From Dryas octopetala (lineage: Eukaryota; Streptophyta; Magnoliopsida; Rosales; Rosaceae): 64,000 bases of DNA. The translations under genes were made by a program, and so were the position numbers. Of this stretch, positions 12,615 through 25,099 are shown piece after piece (within the stretch, counting starts at the first letter, position 1; each line of letters begins with the position of its first letter). The stretch spans positions 19,158,001 through 19,222,000 of the forward strand of contig OY992835.1 of the NCBI GenBank assembly GCA_963921425.1, given 5' to 3'. The notes below the pieces were generated by a model. That model saw only the letters and a list, made by a program, of their open reading frames with translations, did no database searches and was not told where the DNA came from.

Positions 12615-14969
12615 CTCCCAAGCATCATAAGAGTAGCCTGAGGATTTGTCCCTGGTGAGATACCAAAAGTTGAACCATCAACGACTCGGAGTGCATCAAT
12701 ACCAAGGACCCGGAAATCACCATCAACCACCTTCCCCACAATGCAGCCCCCATGGTAGTGCCATATGGTGCTAACAGTGCGGCGGCAGAAATCTGCCATT
12801 AGCTCATAGTTAGATTGGTCAACAGGCAATGCAGGTCCAACAAACCTAAAATCTCTACTCCCAAACCAGCCCTGGAACTTGAAATCCTCCATAGACCGGG
12901 TCCTGAGCATATCACCAATCTTGCGAGTCCCATTTACACACTTTTGGACATCCACTGGGTTGTTGAAGTAATTGAATCGAACAATAGGATTCACCTTGAC
13001 ATCTGTTGAAGCCAGCCTCAGAGAACCAACTGAGAGTGGCCCAACAATCTTCTCCATGAGGGTGGCCACAGTGAGATACAGAGGTGCAGATGGTGTCCTA
13101 ATGAACACAGAGCGTGCAGGGGATGCAAAAGGGATAACATTGGAGGCTGCTTCAATGTATGCCCCTGATTCAGTAATGCCAACCACTTGTATCAGTGAGT
13201 GCTCCAGTGGAATTGGTGGCACAATTGAGATGCCATTTCGTGGATTATCGTAGAGGTACTGCCCAACATAGGGAAGGTGATGAGCCACTGGAATCCCCCA
13301 AGATGAAAGATAAGGCCGCGGGCCAATGCCACTCAGCAGAAGTAGCTGGGGACTTCCAATGGCACCAGCAGAGAGAATCACTTCACCATGTTCACGTAAC
13401 ACTGCGTGGTGGTACTTCCCCATTCGGTCACGAAAAACAACCCCAAATGCAGACTGCCTTGACACTGAAGATGAAGTAGATGAAGCCAATAGAATCCTTT
13501 CCACATTGGCATGCACAACAACCTTAATATTCAATGGGTTTGCATACTTGAGAAGATCAGCAGCACTATGTCTCCTTCCCAAAGTATCAAATGTTGAACC
13601 ACCTATCTTGGTCCCCACTACATGATCAAAACTAAACCCATTATAGGGATCAACACCTGCTTCCAATAACCCATCTCGAACTGCTGATTGCCAAGTCCTC
13701 AGCTCTGGCCTAAACACGATTGCCCTTTCAACCCAGTCATAGGACTCATTCACCATTCGAAGATCCCACTTCATACCGGACTTATTGTAAAATTCTTGAT
13801 CTGCACGACTATAGAAACCTGCATTTATGGCACTGCTGCCTCCAAGAATGCGTCCTCGGACATTTGGGACACCATCTTCAGATGTGAAGGCTTGTGTAGG
13901 TGAGTCAAAGGAGTTGACATCCATGAGTGTGGCCAAGAAACCTTCTTGGGTCATCACATTTCGATTGCCAAAAGCAACACCCCCTCGTTCAAGAAGAAGC
14001 ACTCGAAATCTAGATGATAGTGTCGCAGCCAAGGGGCACCCAGCAGTGCCACCTCCAATGATTATGTAGTCATAGTAGTCTTCGGATGGGAATTCTGTGG
14101 CATTGATAACAAACTTGAGGTAACTTGGCTCTGTGAAAGACAGAGAAGAATTAGCCTCTGTCTTGTTACAAAGGGGCAATTAAGCAAACATAGATGGAAC
14201 AAAAAAATACAGTATGTGCCTCGGAAATCAAAATTACGGTAACTTGGCTCTATAAAGTCATAAAGAAACTGAGAAGAATTAGCCTCCGTTTGGTTATCAA
14301 GAAACTTGAAGCAAAAATAAACGGACAGAAAAGGAAATTTCTTAATGTCTATGTTGGTTTTTTGCCAAAGATAGATTACTGTAAGTTAAGCAACTGGTTG
14401 GATTGGGCTCGGTCAAGCAGAGAGTTTCATTTTCTTTGCACTTCTTAGCTACCAAACAGAGAAACCAATTGAGAATGGGTTGAAGAAATACAAAAAGACA
14501 ATCCCATAACACCAGAGGGAAAGAGAAGTAAATTCATATATGGGTAAGAATCAGAAAACAGAAAGGGTTTGAAAAACAATCCAAACAGAGAAACCCAAAA
14601 ATTGAGAATGGGTTTGAAAAACACAAAAAAGGCAATCCCATATATGAGAGGGAAAGAAAGGAAAATTCATATATGGGTTAGAATCACTAGAGCAGAACAT
14701 ATCCTCAGTTTGGATTCCAAGAAAAAAAGCAGACAAAAAAATGAAATCTTGTCAGCATTTCAACCACGATTTTCTTCTCTAGACTCTACCCACAATTTCT
14801 CATAAAACAAACAGCGAATTGAACCACAAACAAAGAAGAAGTTGGTACGATTTGAAGGAAAAAGGAGTTTACCTTGACGAGGCCGGTGTGGCCTGGCATA
14901 AGCAACGATGGCATTGAAGAACATCAAGAGCGCAAAGTTCTGTAGACATCGCCAAATGGGTACCGCCAT
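12615..14969 (-). CDS. HOTHEAD-like GMC oxidoreductase (FAD-dependent), last exon unresolved
   Basis: Exon 1 (14969-14873) encodes a hydrophobic signal peptide starting MAVPIWRCLQNFALLMFFNA. Exon 2 (14130-12615) encodes nearly all of the enzyme: the FAD-binding motif YIIIGGGTAGCPLA (Gly 58-63), the GMC signature region GRILGGSSAINAGFY, and the C-terminal catalytic His segment TIWHYHGGC with the GTNPQATLMMLG flavin-contact segment. The family includes plant HOTHEAD and (R)-mandelonitrile lyase-like proteins, secreted flavoenzymes acting on alcohols such as fatty omega-hydroxy acids or cyanohydrins; the substrate here cannot be told from sequence. The exon ends LMMLGR at a GTAAGT donor after 537 codons plus two bases. 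Relatives continue with a short exon beginning Y-(M/I/V)-G. I could not find this in the next 1.5 kb, so the 3' end may be degraded, distant or diverged. Confidence 0.88.
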
Positions 14970-15955
14970 TGTTGAGGTTTCTCGGCGTTTCTTGGAGGAG
15001 AGAGAATTTTCTTGGAGAGAGAGAGAGAGAAAGAGGCTCTTTACAAGTAGTAGAGAGGAAGATAGTGTCTTTTTGGTTAAAGATTCAGTTGGAAGATCGT
15101 TATTTAGAGCGCCAAAGAGAAAGAATCGTCTGTGGCCAGAGTCCGTGTCGCTCATCTGCTTAAGCCAATCATCTACTGTTGAATTTATATGGACCGAGAC
15201 TTGTCATGGAATGGAGGGGTAGGAACGTAAATTCGCCTTGGGTGTGGAGTCAGTGGACTACCTCATTGCTACGACCTCGTTTAGGTCCATAACCTCATTG
15301 CCACGACATCGTTTAGGGTCATAAGACTCATAACCTTATTGCTACGACGTCGGTTCTGGCCTTCTTGCTGCGAAAGCAAGAATTCCTTCCACTTTCAGGT
15401 TCTCCTGGTTATTACCGTCGTTCGTTGATTGGCTGTCAAAGGCCTACCAGCGTCAGCTGAACAACGAGCACGAGAACCTCAGGTCACTCTCTTTCTCTCT
15501 TTGTAAGTTTGGAAATTGGGAATAGACTATAAATACCCAAAATTTAAAATTTTTGTAGAGAACTGTATATGGCATTTTATCTGCAAAATTTAGCTGATTA
15601 ATCCGACTTGCAAAAGAGTGAATTTTTGGAGATTAATTATCAGGGCTTTGTGAGGTATAACCAAGGCAGATTAATTATCAGTGTAATTAGCTATTTGAGT
15701 CCATATATCCTGGCAAGTTTCTGAGTTGTTGAAATTGTATTAAGCAAGAATCATTTGCTCTTTCCTGTTAATTAGCAGTGTAATATATGTTTTGGGTTGT
15801 GATGATAAAAAGGAAGAAGCTTTCTTCTTGTTGTTTCTCTATTTCATTGTTAATGAACATATACTGTTTAATTTTTATTTCAAAGAGCACACTAAGTAGT
15901 TGTTTTTTTTTTTTTGTTACTATCCAGAGTGTAAAGATTGTTACTTTGAGTCCAT
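14970..15955. promoter_or_regulatory. Shared divergent promoter region (GMC gene / WSS1A gene)
   Basis: About 986 bp separate the two ATGs, which are read in opposite directions. It includes a GA-rich leader (15000-15060) on the GMC side. Around 15261-15360 there are three diverged copies of a ~35 bp unit with a core like CCTCATTGCTACGAC(G/C)TCG. Bidirectional control is inferred from spacing only. Confidence 0.5.
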
Positions 15956-18361
15956 ATGGATCTTAATGATCTTAACAAGGTTTGGGAGATCAAACCACTC
16001 AAGAAAATTGGAGAAGAGGATGCAAGAAAAATTCTTGAAAAGGTAGCAAAACAAGTGCAACCCATAATGCGCAAACGTAAATGGAAAGTCCAAATCCTTT
16101 CTGAATTCTGGTAGTGTATATTTTCTTTCTGCTCTTCCCTTAGTTTTTTGTGAGTTATTGTATGTTTCTGGTTGTCATCTGCAACTTTGGAATGCAGTCC
16201 TGCCAACCCATCTCTTCAGGGGCTAAATATTGGAGGCGGTGCAGAAGTTAAGCTCAGACTGCGGAGGCCAAACAACGAATGGGATTTCTACCCATATGAA
16301 CAGATCCTTGATACAATGCTGCACGAGCTCTGCCACAATGAATATGGTCCTCACAATGCTGACTTTTACAACCTTTTGGATGAGATCAGAAGGGTAATTA
16401 TCTTATCTTCATGCTTATATCATATATGGCACTCGGTTTTCTTACAGTCCATATTTCTAGAGCATCATGCATAAATTTTTCATAGATGGTCTATAAATTT
16501 AAGCTTTAAAAGGTTAAGAAGTTGTTTAAACAGCTTATAAATAAGATCACCAAATATTTGTCCCCCCCCCCCCCCCCCCCCTCGAATTTCCTCTTTCTTT
16601 AAACATTCAGTTTAATTTGGCTTCACTTAGTGAGTACTTTGGGTCATTCATAAGTTCCAATTTAGTTTATTCATAATCACCATCCTTGCCACTGACCCCA
16701 TCGCGTGGGGTTGGCCACATGAATTCTCGTCTTCCATTCTCTTCTATTATGTGCAGTATCTCCTATTAAATATAATTTTTGGGTCTTTTCGAATTACTTA
16801 TTCCAATTTACTTTATTCTAAGTTCTAAAAGGCTCAAGTAAAGCCTTTCAATTATTTGGGTGATGATGTGCTGTAGATTTCGCCCATAGATGAAAAAGTT
16901 ATATTCACAGTACAATTAATTGGAGGCTTTTTATGCTCTTGTCTAGTTTATTTTTCCTGTTGCTCTGAATAATAAAATGAAGTCTTCTCATAATCAAATT
17001 GCATTTACTTTAGCTGGTATTTTCTGTTGTTTTTTTTAACTTTTTGTAAATTCATTCTTTATAAATGATTGTCTGTCACTTTATTCAGTTCCCATGGTTT
17101 TCTTCAGGAATGTGATGAACTGATGGCTAAAGGGATTACTGGCACTGGGCAAGGATTTGATCTTCCGGGGAGACGTTTGGGTGGTTTCTCCCGTCAACCC
17201 CCTCCATCATCTATGCGCCAGACAGCCTTGGCTGCTGCTGAAAACAGAGCACGGCGTGGAGTTCTATTGCCATCAGGTCCTAAGCGTTTAGGTGGTGATA
17301 CCAATATTAAGGCTTCTTTGAGCCCAATACAAGCTTCTGCTATGGCTGCAGAAAGGAGACTACACGATGATTTATGGTGTGGATCCAAGTCTTTGGAAGG
17401 TGACACTGAAGTACAGGGGAATGCTGGGACTTCTCAAAGGCCAAAATCTTTCACATTTACTGGTGGCATATCTACCCAAACTTCTATTGAACCAAAGCCG
17501 GGTCAGGAAAATATAGATGATCAAGGAAAGTGGCAATGCAATATGTGCACTTTATTAAACGAGGTAAAGTTATACATATAATTTTTTCAAAACTGTGAGT
17601 ACAAAAACGATTTATTGCTGTAGTTGTTATTATTATTGTCATTCTTGTTGGAGCTTGATTAGTTCTTTACAGACACACACACACACATACTTAATATATC
17701 ACTTGTATTGTATTAATGTTAGCATGTCACACTGTATTCCATAAATTACTCATTTGCTTTCATGCTTGAAAATTTATGTCTTTGACAGGGAAGGTTTTTC
17801 AGTGCAAAACTTGCAGTTGCTTCTCAAGCTGACTGCAGTTAAATAGTTGAAATTTAATTTCGCTGTTGGTGTTTTGGGAGGGGGGGAGGACAGTACACTG
17901 CTGTTATAATACAGCAGAACAACAAAGAGTTCTATTGTCATTGACCAAAGGATATAAGAGTCCCTAATCCTACAAACATACTTTATTCCCCAACCTTGTA
18001 CTGTCCTAGGGTTTGATGTTAGGATGTACTAGATAAGCTTGGTGAGATTTGGTTTGCTTGTGTATTTTTGTTTAACTCATCTTAGCATCCCTCCTATCTG
18101 TTGAATATGCATCTCTCTCTTTCTGTCTGTACATGTGCAATAATGGATGTGCATTTTAACATTTTGATGTTATTGCAGCCACTGGCATTGACATGTGCAG
18201 CCTGCGGGACCTTAAAAGATAAAGCAAATTTTAAGGTTTGGTCGTGCAAATTTTGTACCCTAGAGAACAGAGTTGGGATAGATAGATGCTTAGCTTGCGG
18301 AGAATGGAGATACTCATACGGCCCCCCTGTCTCTTCCAATGGACCTTATGTTGGCACCTGA
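15956..18361 (+). CDS. WSS1A: WSS1A-type DNA-dependent metalloprotease (WLM domain, two RanBP2 zinc fingers)
   Basis: Exons 15956-16110, 16198-16393, 17108-17563 and 18179-18361 sum to 990 nt (329 aa). The N-terminal WLM protease domain has the zincin motif HELCH (94-98) with the third zinc ligand in NEYGPH (H104). Two RanBP2-type zinc fingers follow. The first (W259, C261, C264, C275, C278) is split by intron 3; the second (W290, C292, C295, C306, C309) is in exon 4. Between them, GRRLGG and KRLGG segments resemble SHP-type Cdc48/p97-binding boxes. The family (yeast Wss1, plant WSS1A, related to SPRTN) cleaves proteins covalently trapped on DNA, such as topoisomerase adducts, in the nucleus. 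All zinc and catalytic residues are intact. The start ATG is the first in frame and leads directly into the domain (VWEIKPLKKIGEEDAR). Confidence 0.93.
16562..16581 (+). repeat. Poly-C tract (C20) in WSS1A intron 2
   Basis: Twenty uninterrupted C bases inside the 714 bp intron 2. Long C/G homopolymers are uncommon in plant DNA, and the exact length may be a sequencing estimate. Confidence 0.9.
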
Positions 18362-21300
18362 GAGAGAGTGGATATGAAATCTGCTCAGAACTGTTGCAGA
18401 GTTATGTAGAATACTCGTATATACATACTTCAATACTCACACATACAATAAACTGAAATCTTGTAATGAATTATAGTGGAGTGGTCCATTTTGATTGTAC
18501 AGATATGGCATAAAAACTGAAAGCCTATGATGAATTACAGTTGAAAGACCCCTTTAGCTGGTATTACAGTTAAAATAATGCTTACCCTTTTGGAGTGTCT
18601 GTTAATATGACGATTTTTTATTATAACATTCACATTTAGACTGTATGCTGTGCTGCCGACTGAGCATGTTGCAATCAAACTTTGATATTTGATTCCAAAA
18701 TTTTATTCAGCTGTCCCTTCAATCAAATTTGTAAACCACACAAGTCCAAGTGGGAATCTTCTTTGCCGAACGAGTGCTGAATCATTCATTACTTTATTAA
18801 TTTATTTTGGTTTTGTTTTTATGTGTGGGTTGGAAACTGGGAAACACAATTTGGTGCAAGTGTAACCAAAGGAAATACAGATACCAGCATATTCCAGTCC
18901 ACAGGTGCATCTTATAGTATGCAGAAAATATCTGTACAAGTGATGGAATTTATCTAAGTGTCCACAGATGCATCTTTATTATAATGTAGTCCGACTATTA
19001 AAGTGATTTACATAGCATATATATCCACTTTCAAAGTTTTTTTTTTGCCTGAGTTGATGAATTTGTTAAAGGGTTGTATTTGGCTGGCCACAGCATTCAG
19101 AGGATGTTTGTTGTTGATGCCAGTAAGGATGTGCCAGACAATGAAAATGGAAGGTGATATAACAATACCAAGACGAAATGCTAATGTTAGCTTCTGGCAC
19201 TCAAATATCATTTTCTAAATGCTAATGTGGCCTATAATTTTTCCAATGGTAGGTGTCTAGGTGATATGACATTATCCTTTACACCACCCAAATGTGCTCA
19301 TCACTAATCTTACTGTTACAGTAAATGCTAATTATTTTTGATATATGAGTTCACTTTGAATTTCATTTATTTATATTATTTAAAAAACTGACATCATTAT
19401 TACATCAATTGGTGACTAAAAATAGAAATAATTGGTTATAAGAGAACTGGCTAACCTAATGGGTAAATTCAAGTTACTTTTGCCAACTCCTACTTTTTTT
19501 TTTGGGGGTTGTCCTTTTTGATAACTTCACCATCAACGTTTGTATTATATTTAATTATTTATGTCCAGCATGATTGCATCTTTCATTAATTTGTCTTAGA
19601 GGGAAACTGACACCCTTTTGGAGGGGAACTTAATGTTCGATGAGTACAAAAATGTCAAAATCTCAGCCCCCTGTTTCCACAAATAGACCAACCCCAATAA
19701 AGTCTAGTTGCCTTCATGTACACACATATAAATAGACGTATCAATATCTGTTTTAGTAATTGCCACCCTTTTGTTGACTTATCTATGCAATTGCAAATTT
19801 GCAACTTAACCTACTTTACTTGTATATGCATATCTTCTTTGTCCTTTGGGAACAAAGAGAACATGATAATTAGATATGCAGATTATCCTCTAATAAAAGG
19901 GATTAGGATAATAGATTAATAGCCATCACCCCATGTGAACCATACATTAATCATGCATGTAGTTGGGCAAAGTAGCTAAGTTTCTGTGCACGCATATATG
20001 GCATTTGGAATGTTGTGGAATGTGGACCATCTGGATATCACAAGCTTAAACTAAGCAAAGTAGGCAGCTACAAGTCCACAAGCACAAGGTGAGGCTGCTC
20101 GTTTGTGGTGGAGGGCTGCTTGGCTTGCTTGACGGGTTCTCTTCTATGATAATTAGCAAGAAGCTGCTAGGAAATGAAAAATCTCTGATCTCTGGAAGAC
20201 TGCAATGCAATGAAGCAACCACCAAGTTACCAAGAAACATCCCAAAATAGTAGAGGCTGGGCACGAGGGGCTGACTTAATGGAACTCAAAGGCAAAGTAG
20301 GATTCAAAGTGAGAGAAGAAAGGAAATCTGAAAAAGTCCACTGCTTTATTGGTTATATACGGAACTTATAAAGTCATGTTATTTTTAATTTTTTATCAGA
20401 CCGTGAATTTTAACGACATATTATATTTATACACGTGTCATTAATTTGAAGCTAAGCTAAGCTGTGGAATAGACTATGCTGGAATGGCAATTGTCAAAGG
20501 CCTGTGATACTTCTCAAAGTCAAGGCCTATCTGTGTCTTAATTTTTTCCAAGCAATGCATACATCTTGGGAGGGTCCAGACAGAGACCGATTGAAAATAA
20601 GCTAATAATGTACTCATGTAGACTTAGTGTGAAAGCAAAAAATTAATATATACTATTTGCTTGCTATCAGTATTTATTATTATGAGGTATTTATTTCAGC
20701 TTCAATATTAATGTGTCAAACTGACCATTGCACACGTTTCACATCCAAGGAACAGTTTTGACTTCTGAGTCATTACTAGCTCCTCATAGAATGTGCGCTT
20801 GAAATTAATTAATTACAGTACAGAAAAAGCAAGCCTATTAAACCTGTGAATATGCATGAACGCTATGTGTGTACACATATTATAGTTGTCAATCTTGATA
20901 TAAAAATGTCAACCATGCGGTCCATGCCCTTGTTATTTAATATGATTTTAATAATAAATTTAAGAATTAAGAATGATTTAAGTAATTAGATTACCTCACT
21001 TCTAACCTCTCCACTCTCATTCACATACTGAGCACTTAACTTCCACTATTGAATGGACCTAGCTTGTATTTGGGTTGGGTTGGGTTGAGATACAAGCCCA
21101 ATGATGATGAAATAGTGAGAGAATAATTATTGAATAATCATTATTGATAATCCATGATTACAATAAGTAAGATGATATACTATGGTGATTAATCTGTGTG
21201 ATAGTTGCTTCATTCATTCAATCCAATGATATTGTAGTAGTGGTAGCCCGGACCCCATGTAATCGGAAAAGAGAAACAGCCCTATATATTGGGTAGGGCC

Positions 21301-21569
21301 AGGCCTCAGTTCACCTTTGCTTGACCGCCGGCGGGAGCAAACTTGCGCTACTCCAGGTTGTACGCGTCCAATGACGAAGGGCAAATTAGGAATAAACGTA
21401 CCCATTCCTTTATTACAGAGATCGAAACGCATGAGATAATAATGGTACGGAGCGCACCCGATAATTCCCGCCGAATTTTATTTTATCTGTTAAAAATTTC
21501 CACGAGATACCCGATGTCGGGAGAGTCACGCGCACGCACCGTTTCACGCCAAAAAACACACACACCTAC
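18362..21569. other. Intergenic, WSS1A 3' side to MKK5 promoter
   Basis: No gene recognised over 3.2 kb. A likely polyadenylation region lies just after the WSS1A stop (AATAAAC near 18447). The rest is AT-rich single-copy-looking DNA. A small hairpin around 21064-21098 has CTTGTAT/ATACAAG arms flanking three GGGTT repeats. GC content rises from about 21300 towards the MKK5 leader. Confidence 0.45.
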
Positions 21570-22133
21570 GTGAACGGAAGCCAAGACCGTGGGGTCCACC
21601 TGGGAACAATACGGATTCTGATTGGTCCTTACTCCACACTCTCTGGGACGGAGCGTGAGGCTCGCTTTCGGCTCCTTCCCCCACCCTTTAAAATCTCGAT
21701 TCCCTCTTTTGATTGCTACCGCTCTCTCTCCTCCCCTCTCCCTCCATCTGACATTTACCTCCGCATATCATCCACATCACCATTTTTTTTCTCTCTCTCT
21801 CTCTGGAATCGTTGTTTTTTTTTTTTTGGGCTTCTCTCATTTTCTTTTTCTCGCTGTTTCCTCCTCTTTTCGCAGAAGTCTCCAGTCTCCACCAATTCAT
21901 CGAAACGGAGGAGGAACAAGAAAAAAACGACATCCAATCCAATCCATCCATCAATCACTCAATCAATCAAAGAAACGAAACAAACTTGATGACTACTCGT
22001 GATGATCGTTACGATCATCATTCGCAATAGCCAGAGAAATTTGTCTCTCTGTATATCCTGTGCGATATAAAGGAGAATCTCAATCGAGAAAGAAAGAACC
22101 GGTTCCTGAAAACCCGACCCGAAACTCAGAGCC
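21570..22133 (+). promoter_or_regulatory. MKK5-like gene promoter / pyrimidine-rich 5' leader
   Basis: A strongly CT-rich stretch (21715-21880, with CTCTCT runs and T-runs) comes before the ATG at 22134. Such Y-patch leaders are typical of plant core promoters and 5' UTRs. The transcription start cannot be set from sequence. Short frames here are low-complexity shadows. Confidence 0.5.
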
Positions 22134-23192
22134 ATGAGACCGATGCAACCACCGCCGGGCACAGCAGGGCCCATGCCCGCCAGACGCGACCCAAGACGAC
22201 GTCGTCACGACCTGACCCTCCCGCTCCCTCAGCGCGACGCCTCGCTGGCGGTCCCACTCCCTCTCCCACCTCCAGGCCCAGGGTCGGCCCAACCGTCCTC
22301 CTCCTCCTCGAACCACAACCAGCAACTGATCAACTTCAACGAGCTGGACCGGTCGAACCGGATTGGCAGCGGGACCGGCGGGACTGTGTACAAAGTGATC
22401 CACCGGCCGAGCGGGCGGCTCTACGCGCTGAAAGTGATCCACGGCAACCACGACGACTCGGTCCGCCGTCAGATCTGCCGCGAGATCGAAATCCTCCGTG
22501 ACGTGGACAACCCGAACGTGGTGAAGTGCCACGACATGTTCGACCACAACGGCGAGATCGAGGTGCTGCTGGAGTTCATGGACGGTGGGTCCCTGGAGGG
22601 CAAGCACATCGCGAACGAGAAGTCCCTCTCCGACCTGGCCCGCCAAATCCTCTCCGGCCTCGCCTACCTCCACCGCCGCAAGATCGTCCACCGCGACATC
22701 AAGCCGTCCAATCTCCTCATCAACTCCAGGAATCAAGTCAAGATTGCCGATTTCGGGGTCAGCCGAATACTGGCCCAGACCATGGACAACTGTAACTCTT
22801 CCGTCGGCACCATAGCCTACATGAGCCCTGAGAGAATCAACACGGATCTCAACCACGGCCAATACGACGGCTACGCCGGCGATATCTGGAGCCTTGGGGT
22901 CAGCATCTTGGAATTTTACATGGGTCGGTTTCCGTTTTCCGTGGCTCGGGGCGGGGATTGGGCCAGCTTGATGTGGGCTATTTGTATGTCTCAGCCTCCT
23001 GAAACTCCGCCCACTGCTTCCAGAGAGTTCAGGCATTTCATCTCCTGCTGTTTGCAGAGAGAGCCTTCCAAGCGCTTGTCGGCGGTGCAGTTGTTGAGCC
23101 ACCCGTTTATCTCCGGCAACGGCGGAGGACACAGCCAGGTCCCTCAGAATCTTCACTCGCTTCTACCACCGCCGCGCTCTCTTTCTTCTTAG
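22134..23192 (+). CDS. MKK5: MAP kinase kinase, group C (MKK4/MKK5 type)
   Basis: Single exon, 352 aa; group C MKKs are intronless. The N-terminus has the MAPK docking site ([12 protein letters not shown], residues 21-32). The kinase domain shows the glycine loop [11 protein letters not shown], the ATP lysine (K100 in YALKVIH), HRDIKPSN (186-193), DFG (206-208) and the plant MKK activation pattern S/T-x5-S/T as T216 to S222, then MSPERI. The C-terminus ends [10 protein letters not shown], like the Pro-rich tail of Arabidopsis MKK5. The family sits below MAPKKKs such as MAPKKK3/5 and YODA and above MPK3/MPK6, in immune signalling, stomatal patterning and abscission. Nothing suggests loss of function. 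MKK4 is the alternative name; the DMFDHNGEI segment and tail favour MKK5. The gene is GC-rich, which opens a long antisense frame that is not a gene. Confidence 0.96.
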   Translation: MRPMQPPPGTAGPMPARRDPRRRRHDLTLPLPQRDASLAVPLPLPPPGPGSAQPSSSSSNHNQQLINFNELDRSNRIGSGTGGTVYKVIHRPSGRLYALKVIHGNHDDSVRRQICREIEILRDVDNPNVVKCHDMFDHNGEIEVLLEFMDGGSLEGKHIANEKSLSDLARQILSGLAYLHRRKIVHRDIKPSNLLINSRNQVKIADFGVSRILAQTMDNCNSSVGTIAYMSPERINTDLNHGQYDGYAGDIWSLGVSILEFYMGRFPFSVARGGDWASLMWAICMSQPPETPPTASREFRHFISCCLQREPSKRLSAVQLLSHPFISGNGGGHSQVPQNLHSLLPPPRSLSS

Positions 23193-23953
23193 CTAAGCTA
23201 GTACTTACTTTCTCTTTTCTTTATTTCTGTTGGTTCTGCTTTACTTTGGTTAATTTTTTCTTCTTCTTTTTTTTTTTTCTCTTTTTGATGAAAAAATTAT
23301 GATATTGATCATATGATTTTGTGTTTTTTTGGATAATGATGATGGGTCGGATTTGATCTTAGGAAGGAATTGGGGAATTGGGGTGCCTTTGTTTTTAGTT
23401 TTTGTTAATCAAATCTATCACTCGATCAACTCAATCAATCTGTCATATTCAGTCCTTGATAATGTGAATGGTTTCCAGAAAAGGGAAATTTGGCTTCAGG
23501 GACTCTCACTCTGCTCTTCAAATTTTGAGTAATTAAATTCATTTTAGCTATTATGTGATTGATTGGTATGTTATGGGACTCATTGGGTGTTGGTTTTTTG
23601 TTGACTGCAAGTTTCTTTGCCGTTTTCGGTTAAAATTGTTTTGGTTGGTATTTCTGGGAAGAATCAATTGTGAATCTTTGAGCTGCTGAGCTTATTGTGG
23701 ATGTTTTAGTTGGGTGGATTAGATCTGCTGCATTAGATTTGCCTTTGTAATATCAATGCACGAATCTCTCTGTCTATCATCATGGAGATCACAGGAAAAG
23801 GAAAGTTGCAGATATTCTATTCTTTGTTAAAAAAAAAAAAGTTTTGCTTTTGTCTCTCCCTCCTCTCTCTGTCTGGAGCTTTTATCAAAAATGGCTTTTC
23901 CTATCTCTCTCTCTCGCTCTCTGGAACTGTGTAAATTGTAATGGCTGGGCTAC

Positions 23954-23989
<36 letters not shown>

Positions 23990-25095
23990 TGTGTTCATAT
24001 GATTGATGAAGTAGCACACTGGCATTTTATCACCATAAGCAGCAAAGCAGACTATCTATGATCAGTTTTCCCATTGCAGACTCTGAAGCTTCTTCTTTTA
24101 TTAACAAGCAAGAGTGGTAGGATTTTTGTAGATATAATCTCTCTGTAGATGAGAAGCTGCTAATTTGTTGCCAAACGTTTAGACAACTAGATTTAGATGA
24201 TTCTCTTTGTATGGAATTAAGGACATAGTTATGATAATAATAAAGGGCATTAAATGTAAGAAATTGCTATTGCTACCAAAATTTGTACTTACTATTAGTC
24301 TCTAGCTTCTTATTTTACTACTACTTTGAGGGTGTTTTAAAGCAGCAATTAAAGAGTAGACACCAACCATGAGCATGTGTTGGCTTACCTGTCATATAAT
24401 TGGGATTTAGAATTGTGAGAATGGTTATGGTGTAGTACTTCTAGTCTTAGAAGTGTACTCAAAATTGGAAACTAAGATGTAAAAGTGTACTCAAATTGGC
24501 ATGTGGGACTGTGAGAGAATTGATGTAGCACAAATCTTACAGTACCATTAGTTAATGATGCTAGCTAGGTTTGTGGACCTAATTGTTACTTTGAGATTAC
24601 CTATTACAAAGCAAAAATAGACAGGCTAGTCTATAACTAAAGTGGGGTTTGTCCTGCACCAGAATAATTTTTGAGACGCTTTTCTGTAACTCTATCGGAA
24701 AAGCATGAGAAATGCAATGGTATTATGCCAGACATTTCATAAGCTTATATTCCCTATTGGGTTAAAATTCACTGCTCTCTTTTCCTTTCGATCATTGTGA
24801 TATTGCTGAAGCCATTTAAGTTATTTTAACTTGGAATTGTGGTGCATGAATCTCCCTCTTTAATGTCACTGCATATTTCATGGGAAAAAGGTAAGATAAA
24901 GCTGCATGTGTTTGTGCTATTTGGATCCCTTCCTTTACGTACACTTGTTTGTCTATGGCTTGTGCGTGTGTGTGAGAAAGAGAAACTGAGAGAGAGAGAG
25001 AATTCACGTAATGACTTGATGATTGATTCACATCTATTCTTGGCAATTGGCATGCCCAACCCTACCCTTGAAATGAGCTACGAAAGATTTAGTTA
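23193..25095. other. Intergenic, 3' of MKK5
   Basis: No gene recognised. Contains the 3' UTR side of MKK5, an A-run near 23829, a (GA)n microsatellite at 23957-23987, and a shorter GA tract near 24989-25001. Confidence 0.5.
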
Positions 25096-25099
25096 ACAT

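Noticed and set aside
14760-15155. 131-codon minus frame starting upstream of the GMC ATG
   Set aside because: Extends the real exon 1 into its leader and reads through the intron; the signal peptide starts at the internal ATG (14969).
20046-20340. Considered as a microRNA precursor (AAGCTGC motifs and partial inverse repeats)
   Set aside because: No match to a known mature plant miRNA that I recall and no convincing long stem.
22080-23156. 358-codon frame antisense to the MKK5-like gene
   Set aside because: Created by GC-rich codon usage of the kinase gene on the other strand; no domain, and Val/Asp/His/Arg-biased composition.
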